Origin: Thermoplasmata archaeon
GTDB taxonomy: Archaea; Thermoplasmatota; Thermoplasmata; Lutacidiplasmatales; UBA184
DNA: 5,854 bases
NCBI GenBank assembly: GCA_030037035.1
Contig: JASHSA010000179.1
Location: 1 to 5,854 of the forward strand
Direction: 5' to 3'
The notes beneath the pieces are model-generated. The model searched no databases. It was not told where the DNA came from and saw only the letters and a list, made by a program, of their open reading frames with translations. How positions within the stretch are numbered: position 1 is the stretch's first letter; each line of letters starts with the position of its first letter. Made by a program: the position numbers and the translations under genes. This document shows positions 1-5,606 of the stretch, piece by piece.

Positions 1-146
1 TCGTCGAGCGTGCGCACCGCCCGCTGGACCGGCCGGGGGTCGTCGACGCTCAGCGCGGCGGCGATCTCCCTCGCGGAGAGCGGCTTACCGGCGGCGAAGA
101 GGACCGCCTCGACCTCGAAGACGAGGTCGTCGAGCTTCGACGGCAC
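1..146 (-). CDS. scpB: Segregation and condensation protein B, N-terminal part (cut by window edge)
   Basis: ScpB is the small winged-helix subunit of the prokaryotic SMC-kleisin complex; as a dimer it binds the central region of ScpA and affects SMC head engagement on the chromosome. Only the first 48 residues are present. The visible protein starts (M)PSKLDDLVFEVEAVLFAAG and continues KPLSAREIAAALSVDD. It matches the start of the first ScpB winged helix, where the family pattern is an E-A-x-L-F-A-x-G-x-P-L stretch followed by a helix containing L/I-A-x-x-L. The start chosen is GTG at 146-144: it lies 2 bp after the scpA stop and 7 nt after a perfect GGAGG, and no ATG is nearby. The position as third gene after smc and scpA strongly supports the identity. 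It is probably translated from the smc-scpA transcript. The 3' end lies outside the window, so total length and the second winged helix cannot be judged. Confidence 0.88.
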   Translation of the reverse strand, partial: MPSKLDDLVFEVEAVLFAAGKPLSAREIAAALSVDDPRPVQRAVRTLD

Positions 147-148
147 CG

Positions 149-1135
149 TTACGCCTCCTCCACGACCGGCTGGCGCTGCTCCGCCGTGCGGACGAGCAGG
201 ATCGGCGAGACGCCGAGCTCCTCCTGGAGGAGCTCGAGCGAGCGTTCGCGGGCGAGGAAGAGGACGGCGAGGAAGACGCCGACCAATCGGTCGCGCCCGG
301 CCTCCTTCGGCCACAGCTCGAGGAACGGGAACGCCTCGCCGACCGGATGCCGGGCGACCTCCTGCCAGGCGTCCTCGAGGTCCCGCGCGGGGATGTCGCC
401 GTGGACGATCACCTCCGGCGGCGCCCGCTGCTCCTCCTGGAGCCGCTCGCGCATCTGCTGGAGCTTGAGCGACGACCGGGCGTCCGCCTCGGCCTCGCCG
501 AACGCGCGGACGAGCTCCAGCAGCGAGACCGGCCGGCTCTCGGGATGGCGGACCATCCCGAGGAGCGGGGGCGGCTCCTCCGCGGCGAGGACCGCCGACG
601 TGACGTCGACCGCCTCCGGCGTCTCGAGCATCGAGAGGTAGCCCCCGTCGTCCTCCGCGGCGGGGAGCTCCCCGCCGTCCGTCGGCTCGGGCCGGTCGCG
701 TTCGCGGAGCAGCGCCTCCGACTGGAGGTAGAGGATGCTCCACGCCATGTAGAGCAGGCGCCCGGCGACCGCGAAGTTCACCGCGCCGTCGGCGCGGACG
801 CGCTCGAGGTACGCCTCCGTGAACCGCGCGAGGTCGATCTCCCACGGGTCGAACTGCTCCTGCAGGACGAGCTCGAACAGGAGCGCGGTCGCCTTCTGGA
901 CCGGGTCGGAGATCACGACGTGGACGCCCTCGCGGAGGTTCTCGATCAGGCCGAGGTACCGCTCGAGGATCGCGTCGGAGCCGTCCGTCCCGTCGGCGAG
1001 GAGCGCGCGGTGAAAGACGAGGTAGCCGAGGACCTTCTCCGCCGCCTCGCGGGGGATCGGCGGCGCGGGCCCGGCCACGGAGGGGGCGGGATTCACGCAG
1101 GGGAGCGACAGCGGGGCGTCCAACTCCGCGGTCAT
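149..1135 (-). CDS. scpA: Segregation and condensation protein A (archaeal-type kleisin)
   Basis: ScpA is the kleisin that links the two heads of an SMC dimer and recruits ScpB. The 328-residue product shows the expected order. An N-terminal helical domain spans about residues 76-145, including DPVQKATALLFELV, then FDPWEIDLARFTEAYLERV and a helix with AGRLLYMAWSILYLQSEALL; this matches the kleisin helices that contact the SMC neck, with the archaeal DPW-(D/E)-I-D motif. A poorly conserved acidic and Pro-rich linker covers about 146-200. A C-terminal winged helix at about 255-325 (VGVFLAVLFLARERSLELLQ) would bind the SMC cap. The ATG at 1135 overlaps the smc stop as ATGA, with GGAGG 4 nt upstream, so translation is probably coupled to smc. 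Bacterial ScpA is usually about 250 residues with the kleisin helix near the start. Here about 75 residues precede it, including a Pro/Ala-rich stretch and a predicted helix at 29-70. A GTG at residue 74 is an alternative start, but the overlap favours the long form. Identity is firm; the extension is unexplained. Confidence 0.93.
   Translation of the reverse strand: MTAELDAPLSLPCVNPAPSVAGPAPPIPREAAEKVLGYLVFHRALLADGTDGSDAILERYLGLIENLREGVHVVISDPVQKATALLFELVLQEQFDPWEIDLARFTEAYLERVRADGAVNFAVAGRLLYMAWSILYLQSEALLRERDRPEPTDGGELPAAEDDGGYLSMLETPEAVDVTSAVLAAEEPPPLLGMVRHPESRPVSLLELVRAFGEAEADARSSLKLQQMRERLQEEQRAPPEVIVHGDIPARDLEDAWQEVARHPVGEAFPFLELWPKEAGRDRLVGVFLAVLFLARERSLELLQEELGVSPILLVRTAEQRQPVVEEA
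154..158 (-). promoter_or_regulatory. Ribosome binding site of scpB
   Basis: GGAGG on the minus strand lies inside the last codons of scpA, 7 nt before the GTG at 146. It decides the non-ATG start of scpB and suggests that scpB is translated by ribosomes reinitiating after scpA. Confidence 0.75.
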
Positions 1136-4100
1136 CGCGCCTCCAGGGCCGGCGGGGCGCTCGAGGGCCCGACCGCCTCCCGCTCGTCGACGTCCTTGAT
1201 GTCGTCCAGGCCGAGGCCGACGACGCGCGAGCAGCCGTCTCCGCGCATCGTCACGCCGAAGAGCTGGCGCGCGAACTTGAGCGTCACCTTCCGCAGGGAG
1301 ATGACGATGAACTGCGCGCGCTCGGAGTTGCGCCGGACCATCCGGCCGATGTTCTCCGCGTTGAGCGCGTCCAGCGACATGTCGACCTCGTCCAGGACGT
1401 AGAGCGGGCTCGGGTCGTAGCGCTGGAGGGAGAAGATGAACGCGAGGCTCGCGAGCGACTTCTCCCCGCCCGAGAGCTGCTCGAGGCGGTTGACCGTCTT
1501 GCCGACGGGACGGGCCTCGATCATCAGGCCCCCGGCGAGCGGGTCGGCCTCGTTCTCGAGGGCGATCTTCCCCTCGCCGCCGGCGGAGAGCTCGGCGTAG
1601 ATCGCGCGGTAGTTCGTGTCGACCTCGCGGACGACCTCGACCAGGCGCTCCCGCTTCTTCTTCTCGATCTCGGCGACCAGCGCGAGCAGCTCCGTCTTCT
1701 CCTTCGTGAGCCGCTCGACCTCGGCCGAGAAGTCGTCCAGGCGCGCCTTCTCGCTGTCGTATTCCTCGACCGCGCGCTGGTTGACGTCCCCGAGCGCCGC
1801 GAGCTGCTGGTCGAGCGTCGCGATCCGGCGTTTGAGCTCGTCGGGCGCGAGCGGCTTCTCGTCCGGCTCCGGTTCGGGGTACTGGCGCAGCGCCTCCTCG
1901 AGCTCGGCGAGCCGGCGGTCGGCCTCGGCCGAGCGCGTCTCTTCCTGGACGAGCAGCGCCCGGCCGCTCGTGAGCGTCGCCTCGACCTTGGCGACCTCGG
2001 TGTTGGCCTTCAGGCGCTCCCCTTCCAGCCCCTTGCGCCGATCGACGAGCGTGCGGGCCGCCTCGCCCTGCTTCGCCTCCACGGCCTTGAGCGCCTCGAG
2101 GGCGCTCGCCGCCTCCCGGACCGTCTTGTCGGTCCGCGCGAGCTCCTTGCGCTTCGTCCCCAGCTCCTCGCGGAGGCGAGCGAGCTCCTTCTTCCTCGCG
2201 GCGAGCTGGCCGTCCAGCGCCGCGAGCGAGGCGCGCAGCGACTGGAGCTCACCGTTCGCCTTGAGCCGCTCCTCCTGGGTGGCGTGGGACTCCTCCTGAA
2301 GCGTCTTGAGGCGGCTGGAGAGCGCCTGGGGGAGCTGCGCGAGGTACTGCTCCTGGGCCTCCTGTCGCGAGGCGCGGAGGCGCTCGAGCTCCTCGGCGAT
2401 CCCCTTCAGCTCGCGCTCGCGCGCGCCGAGGGCCTCGCTCGCGCGTCGCTTCTCGTCGACCGCCCTGCCGAGGCGCTCGCGGACGGTCGAGAGCCGCTCG
2501 CGGGCCGCGGCCAGGTCCTTGTCGAGGATCGCGCGCGTCGAACGGTGCGTTTCGTCGTGGATCGACCGGGAGGCCAGCTCGTCGGCGGTCGTACGGATCT
2601 TCTCCGTCAGCTTCGCGAGCTCGGCGCGTGCCGCCGATTCTGCGCTGTGCTTCTGGCGGAGCTCGTCGGCGAGCCGCTTCAGCTCCGACGGGCTGTCGCC
2701 GCCTCGCCCCTGACTGGACGGGTCGAGGTAGCCGCCGGTGATCGCCCCGGTCGCCTCGATCAGGTCGCCGCCGAGCGTGACGAGCCGCACGCCGCCCATC
2801 TGGGCGCGCGCCCCGGCGAGGTCGTTCATGATGACGGTCTCGCCGAAGGCGTACCAGAACGCCGGCCGCAGCGCCTCGTCGAACTTCACGAGGTCGATCG
2901 CGAAGCCGGCCGCGCCGGGGGCCTTCGCGGCCAGGAGCGCCTTGCCGTGCGGACGGCCGGCGAGCATCTGGTTCAGCGGGAGGAACGTCGCCCGCCCGCG
3001 CTTCTCCTCGCGCAGCAGGCGGATGCACTCCTCGGCGACACGGTCGGTCTCGACGACGAGGGCCTGGAACCGGATCCCCGCGGCGACCTGGAGGGCGGTA
3101 CGGTGCTTCGCGTCGAACTCTCCGAGCTCCTCGACCGTCCCCCGGATCCCGTCGATCTTGCCGAGGTTCCGCTGCGAGAGGAGGTAGTCGACGGCGGCGA
3201 GCGCGGTCGGGCGACCGCCGGAGTCGGCGCGCGCCTTCAGGCGTGCGTCGAGCGCGAGGTAGCGGCGGTCGACCTCGGCGATCTCCTTGCCGAGACGCTC
3301 CGCTTCGGCGGTGAGCTGCTTTTCCCGCTCGCGTAGGGTGTAGAGCTCCTTCTGGAGGTCGCCGGTCGCCCGGCCCGCCTCCGACCTTGCGCTCTCCTTG
3401 AGCCGAAGCTCGAGGTCCTTGACCTCGACCTCGCGCTCGGAGAGGTCCGCCTCCGCCTGGGCCTCCGCCTGCTCCGCCCCCTGGACCGCGGCCGAGGAGC
3501 TCTCGCGGCCGGCGACGGCCTTCTGCCAGGCCTGCTGCTGGGATTCGAGCTTACGGTCGAGCTCGAGCTGGAGCTTGCGTGCCTGCGCGAGACGCTCGTT
3601 CGGCTTCGTCCCCGGGGTCGTCGCGGCGGTGAGCTCCTTCTGCTGGCTCTCGACCTTACGGTCGAGGCCGGCGAGGCGCCCTTCGAGCGTCGCGACGTTC
3701 TCCTGATGCTCTTGGCGCTGGCGTTCGTCCAGGTCGAGCGCCTTCGCGAGCTCGTCGGCCTGAGCGGTGAGGGCGTCAAGGCCCTCCTGCAGGTTCGCGA
3801 GCGCCTGCTCGGCCCGCGCGTGGGTGAGCTTCTTGTCGTCAAGCTCCTGCTTGAACTTCTGGGCAGCCTCGCCCCCGGCGTCGGCGATCTGCAGCTCGAT
3901 CCGGTCGATCTCCGCGGCGAGCTCGGACTCGCGGGCGGAGAGCTTCGTGCGCTCGGCGTCCAGGCGTTCGAGCTCCTTGCGCGCGGTTTCGACCTGCGCC
4001 CGGCAGGTGGCGGCTTCGCGCTCGGCGAGCCGGTGGGTCGTCCGGGCGAGTCGGGCCTCGCTCCTGCGGCGCTCCTCGCTGAGCTGCTTATACTGGATCG

Positions 4101-4752
4101 CCTGGAGCCGCTGGCCCTCGAGCGCGGAGAGGTGCCCCTTCACCTCGCCGAGCAGGGTGTTGATGCGGTCGAGGTTCTGCTCGACGTCCGTCCGCTTGGT
4201 CGCGGCGCGGTCGAGCTCCTCGTCGTACTGGCTGATCCCCGCGAGCCGCTCGACCAACCCCCGCCGCGGGACGGGGCCCATCGTGACGACCTTGTTGACG
4301 TCGCCCTGCTGGACGAGGTTGTAGCCGTCGCCGCTCAGGCGGGCATGGCCGAGGAGCGCGTCGATCTCCGCCTGCGTCGAGCGCTTGCCGTTGACGTAGA
4401 AGTACGAGTAGTAGCCGTCCGGGTCGTTCGGGGCGAGCTTCACGTAGCGGCTCACCTCGACCTCGGCCGCCTCGGAGGGCAGGAGCCGGTCGGTGTTGTC
4501 GAAGACGAGGGAGACCTCGCACTCGGTCGCCGCCTTCTTCGACGCCCCCCCGTTGAAGAACAGCTGCGGAAGCCTCTCGGCGCGCAGCGCCTTCGAGCTC
4601 GTCGGCCCGAGGACGAACAGGATCGCGTCCGAGATGTTCGACTTGCCCATCCCGTTCGGGCCGGCGACCCCCGTGAACCCCGCCTGGAACGGGATCTCGG
4701 TCGCCCCCGCGAACGACTTGAAGTTCCGAACCTTCAGCCGCTTCAGGTACAT
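1132..4752 (-). CDS. smc: Chromosome segregation ATPase SMC (archaeal condensin)
   Basis: SMC is the large ATPase of the condensin complex; it dimerises at its hinge, binds ATP between two heads and organises chromosomal DNA. The 1206-residue length is normal. The N-terminal head has Walker A GPNGMGKS (31-38), an R-loop-like LRAERLPQLFFNGG (56-69), the Q-loop NLVQQGDV (145-152) and RR-x-LVERLAGISQYDEE (163-179). A coiled-coil arm covers about 180-510. The hinge (about 512-676) has GRATFLPLN (586-594), LVTLGGDLIEATGAITGG (657-674) and a Gly-rich end. The return arm covers about 685-1050 with a Pro-rich break at 959-970, then LGDVNQRAVEEYD (987-999). The C-terminal head has the ABC signature LSGGEKS (1093-1099), Walker B PLYVLDE (1116-1122; Asp1121, catalytic Glu1122) and D-loop SLDALN (1126-1131). 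The usual H-loop His is Leu1153 within ISLRK, as in euryarchaeal SMCs. The Walker A Met35 replaces the common Ser. The start is the ATG 9 nt after GGAG. It is the first gene of the smc-scpA-scpB operon. Identity is certain; the archaeal affiliation is inferred from motif style. Confidence 0.98.
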   Translation of the reverse strand: MYLKRLKVRNFKSFAGATEIPFQAGFTGVAGPNGMGKSNISDAILFVLGPTSSKALRAERLPQLFFNGGASKKAATECEVSLVFDNTDRLLPSEAAEVEVSRYVKLAPNDPDGYYSYFYVNGKRSTQAEIDALLGHARLSGDGYNLVQQGDVNKVVTMGPVPRRGLVERLAGISQYDEELDRAATKRTDVEQNLDRINTLLGEVKGHLSALEGQRLQAIQYKQLSEERRRSEARLARTTHRLAEREAATCRAQVETARKELERLDAERTKLSARESELAAEIDRIELQIADAGGEAAQKFKQELDDKKLTHARAEQALANLQEGLDALTAQADELAKALDLDERQRQEHQENVATLEGRLAGLDRKVESQQKELTAATTPGTKPNERLAQARKLQLELDRKLESQQQAWQKAVAGRESSSAAVQGAEQAEAQAEADLSEREVEVKDLELRLKESARSEAGRATGDLQKELYTLREREKQLTAEAERLGKEIAEVDRRYLALDARLKARADSGGRPTALAAVDYLLSQRNLGKIDGIRGTVEELGEFDAKHRTALQVAAGIRFQALVVETDRVAEECIRLLREEKRGRATFLPLNQMLAGRPHGKALLAAKAPGAAGFAIDLVKFDEALRPAFWYAFGETVIMNDLAGARAQMGGVRLVTLGGDLIEATGAITGGYLDPSSQGRGGDSPSELKRLADELRQKHSAESAARAELAKLTEKIRTTADELASRSIHDETHRSTRAILDKDLAAARERLSTVRERLGRAVDEKRRASEALGARERELKGIAEELERLRASRQEAQEQYLAQLPQALSSRLKTLQEESHATQEERLKANGELQSLRASLAALDGQLAARKKELARLREELGTKRKELARTDKTVREAASALEALKAVEAKQGEAARTLVDRRKGLEGERLKANTEVAKVEATLTSGRALLVQEETRSAEADRRLAELEEALRQYPEPEPDEKPLAPDELKRRIATLDQQLAALGDVNQRAVEEYDSEKARLDDFSAEVERLTKEKTELLALVAEIEKKKRERLVEVVREVDTNYRAIYAELSAGGEGKIALENEADPLAGGLMIEARPVGKTVNRLEQLSGGEKSLASLAFIFSLQRYDPSPLYVLDEVDMSLDALNAENIGRMVRRNSERAQFIVISLRKVTLKFARQLFGVTMRGDGCSRVVGLGLDDIKDVDEREAVGPSSAPPALEAR
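1140..1144 (-). promoter_or_regulatory. Ribosome binding site of scpA
   Basis: GGAGG on the minus strand lies in the last smc codons, 4 nt before the scpA ATG. The spacing is short, which fits a site that assists reinitiation at the ATGA overlap more than independent loading. Confidence 0.6.
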
Positions 4753-4761
4753 CGGCGGTTT

Positions 4762-4765
4762 CTCC
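4762..4765 (-). promoter_or_regulatory. Ribosome binding site of smc
   Basis: GGAG (followed by AAA) on the minus strand lies 9 nt before the smc ATG at 4752. It supports this start and implies a transcript with a leader, not a leaderless mRNA. Confidence 0.6.
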
Positions 4766-4780
4766 TACCCTACCTGGTTC

Positions 4781-4819
4781 CTGACGCCGGAGGCCGCCCG
4801 TTTGTCGGACGGATGTCAG
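4781..4819 (-). promoter_or_regulatory. Predicted stem-loop in the smc 5' leader
   Basis: Read on the minus strand, CTGAC (4819-4815) can pair with GTCAG (4785-4781). Inside it, CCGTCCG (4812-4806) can pair with CGGGCGG (4800-4794) around the loop ACAAA, giving seven pairs including one U-G in RNA. An asymmetric internal loop of 2 and 8 nt separates the two helices. The element would begin close to the transcription start expected from the TATA-like box and end 15 nt before the GGAG of smc, so it could influence translation. Chance pairing is common in DNA this rich in G+C, and no function is known. Confidence 0.35.
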
Positions 4820-4843
4820 CAGCCCACTCCGAGCCCTGTCAGC
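4814..4843. repeat. Two direct copies of TGTCAGC near the smc promoter
   Basis: TGTCAGC occurs at 4814-4820 and 4837-4843 (GCTGACA on the minus strand), 23 bp apart, about two helical turns. One copy lies just downstream of the TATA-like box, the other at the expected transcription start. They could be operator half-sites for a regulator on one DNA face, but two 7-bp copies are also compatible with chance. Confidence 0.3.
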
Positions 4844-4845
4844 CG

Positions 4846-4852
4846 TATTTAA
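4846..4852 (-). promoter_or_regulatory. Candidate archaeal TATA box for the smc operon
   Basis: TTAAATA on the minus strand (in the context GGTTAAATACGG) is the clearest A/T run upstream of smc and resembles the archaeal TATA-box consensus. Initiation about 22-27 nt downstream would fall near 4820-4826, giving a leader of about 70 nt before the ATG. The upstream BRE-like region is not convincing. The box could partly serve the other direction, but no plus-strand gene begins close by. Confidence 0.5.
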
Positions 4853-5000
4853 CCGATTGGCTCCGCAGGAATGGGGGGGACACCGATGCCGGATCCTCTC
4901 CGCTTCCGGGTCCGTGAGGGCCACATCCCGCCGAGAAGTGAGGTCGAGCTTCGAGAGGCCTTTCCGTCCTGAGGCTCGGCTCGCGGCTCGCCCGAATCCC

Positions 5001-5038
5001 CGGTGCTTTGAGGCGAGAGGGCGGTCCGAGAAGCACCG
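5001..5038. repeat. Perfect 8-bp inverted repeat with 22-nt loop
   Basis: CGGTGCTT (5001-5008) and AAGCACCG (5031-5038) are perfect inverted copies around a purine-rich (plus strand) 22-nt loop. Further out, AGGCC (4956-4960) can pair with GGCCT (5053-5057) and GTCC (4966-4969) with GGAC (5049-5052). Together this would be a folded element of about 102 nt. It could be part of a small RNA on either strand, a protein-binding palindrome, or chance pairing in GC-rich DNA. Confidence 0.35.
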
Positions 5039-5220
5039 ATTCCCGCCCGGACGGCCTAGCGAAACTTCCGCTCGACGCCTGTCCCGCCGAGCTGCGTAGA
5101 CCGGCTCGACCAGCCGTGGAGAGCGGGCGTCGTTGTCGCGAGGCCCGAACCCCGACCGCGTTGAAGGCTGGGACGCTTAGATCGACAGTTCGCCAGGACC
5201 GTCGTCGACTCTCCTCCGCC

Positions 5221-5252
5221 TCGGTGGGTGCGAACACTCCATCACCCTCCGA
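5221..5252 (+). repeat. Imperfect hairpin upstream of the small Cys-rich gene
   Basis: TCGGTGGGTG (5221-5230) pairs with CACCCTCCGA (5243-5252) at 9 of 10 positions (T-T mismatch at 5225/5248) around a 12-nt loop. It ends 14 nt before the GGAGG of the next gene, so it would lie in the 5' leader if transcription starts upstream. Function is unknown. Confidence 0.35.
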
Positions 5253-5266
5253 CGCCTTCCCGGTAT

Positions 5267-5271
5267 GGAGG
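5267..5271 (+). promoter_or_regulatory. Ribosome binding site of the small Cys-rich gene
   Basis: GGAGG lies 10 nt before the ATG at 5282. It selects this ATG over an in-frame GTG at 5228, which would add 18 residues of no apparent domain and would place this GGAGG inside the coding region. Confidence 0.6.
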
Positions 5272-5281
5272 ACCGCCAAAG

Positions 5282-5530
5282 ATGTGCGAAGACTGTCACC
5301 AGGAGTACTGTTGCGTCCACGGCAGGAGGACTCTTCGATTCTGGGGGCTCGGCGGGGCAAGCTTTCCGCGCTGTACGATGGGGCCGTCCGCGCGCTCAGG
5401 GAGCCAACCGATGCTCGGGCACCGCACGGACGCGAGCCTGGGGCGCAGGGAGCTCCTCGAGGAATTGAGGACGACCCTGACGCAGAGGCTGCGTTCTCTC
5501 GACGCCGAGCTCCGGGAACTGGGCGGCTAG
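5282..5530 (+). CDS. Small Cys-rich protein of unknown function with C-terminal helix
   Basis: This 82-residue protein is not a family I can name. The N-terminus, MCEDCHQEYCCVHG, holds Cys2, Cys5, Cys10 and Cys11 with His6 and His13, a plausible zinc or other metal site. Cys2-x-x-Cys5-His6 formally matches a haem c motif, but no signal peptide precedes it, so haem attachment is unlikely. A Gly/Arg/aromatic linker (15-50, with RFWGLGG and a lone Cys31) follows. Residues 53-82, LGRRELLEELRTTLTQRLRSLDAELRELGG, look like an amphipathic or coiled-coil helix. The layout of Cys cluster, aromatic/Gly linker and charged C-terminal helix resembles small uncharacterised proteins I recall from archaea and bacteria; this is an impression, not a search result. 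GGAGG 10 nt upstream supports the start. Third codon positions are strongly G/C in the C-terminal half, less so near the start. It is transcribed divergently from smc and convergently with the phosphoesterase, so it stands alone. No clear promoter is seen. Confidence 0.65.
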   Translation: MCEDCHQEYCCVHGRRTLRFWGLGGASFPRCTMGPSARSGSQPMLGHRTDASLGRRELLEELRTTLTQRLRSLDAELRELGG

Positions 5531-5574
5531 GGCTGGCCGCCTCGGACCAGCGCGCTACGGAGCTCGCCGGATCC

Positions 5575-5606
5575 CCGCTGGCCTACCGGCGGCGAGCCGG
5601 CAGCGG
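5575..5606. terminator. Strong hairpin between convergent gene ends, possible terminator
   Basis: CCGCTG (5575-5580) pairs with CAGCGG (5601-5606), and CCGGC (5586-5590) with GCCGG (5596-5600), around the loop GGCGA. A 5-nt bulge (5581-5585) includes the phosphoesterase stop codon. A weaker hairpin, GGCGGC (5522-5527) with GCCGCC (5536-5541), overlaps the end of the small gene. Neither is followed by a T-run, which archaeal termination usually uses, so a terminator role is uncertain. Confidence 0.3.

Larger units (their letters stand above)
4753..5281. other. Divergent intergenic region, no convincing gene
   Basis: These 529 bp separate smc (minus) from the small Cys-rich gene (plus). The smc side (4753-4852) carries the ribosome binding site, leader stem-loop, direct repeats and TATA-like box described separately. 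The remainder, about 4860-5220, has no reading frame with a credible start, ribosome site and protein-like composition. I looked on both strands for tRNA T-arms, RNase P core motifs, the SRP helix 8 motif and C/D boxes, and found none. It does contain a G7 run (4873-4879), three copies of GGCTCG in 4973-4990, and inverted repeats. An unrecognised noncoding RNA is possible but not shown. Confidence 0.6.

Noticed and set aside
347..1402. A 351-codon open frame on the plus strand opposite scpA and the end of smc
   Set aside because: It is a mirror of confident genes in high-GC DNA, where antisense stops are rare. The product is Arg/Leu/Gly/Glu-rich with no domain, and it runs through the scpA/smc overlap.
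2284..3336. A 350-codon plus-strand open frame opposite the smc hinge
   Set aside because: Antisense shadow of the hinge and coiled coil; low-complexity Arg/Glu/Leu/Gly product without recognisable motifs.
1600..4200. Many short repeats such as GAGCTCC and CTCGGCGAG
   Set aside because: They come from Glu-Leu/Glu-Glu-Leu codons of the SMC coiled coil with GC-biased codon use, not from a DNA repeat array or CRISPR.
3706..4917. A 403-codon plus-strand open frame opposite the 5' part of smc and its promoter
   Set aside because: The composition is that of a frame shadow, no domain is seen, and it continues through the smc promoter region. The smc frame is certain.
4950..4985. SRP RNA helix 8 look-alike on the minus strand (GGACGGAAAGGCC)
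   Set aside because: The required AGCA and the flanking long helix are absent, so it does not fit a 7S RNA.
4985..5005. tRNA T-arm look-alike (CCCGAATCCCC)
   Set aside because: The 5' stem half does not pair with the 3' half, the TTC of the T-loop is missing, and no acceptor or anticodon arm fits around it.
5228..5281. Longer version of the Cys-rich protein from the GTG at 5228
   Set aside because: The GTG lies within the predicted hairpin and has no ribosome site before it, while GGAGG is well placed for the ATG at 5282.
5282..5299. CxxCH as a haem c attachment site
   Set aside because: It lies at residues 2-6 with no signal peptide, and haem c attachment needs an exported protein. A zinc-type site is more likely.
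4839..5360. A 173-codon minus-strand open frame in the intergenic region
   Set aside because: It starts at TTG, is rich in Ser/Arg/Pro/Gly without domain features, overlaps the better-supported Cys-rich gene, and ends across the smc TATA-like box.
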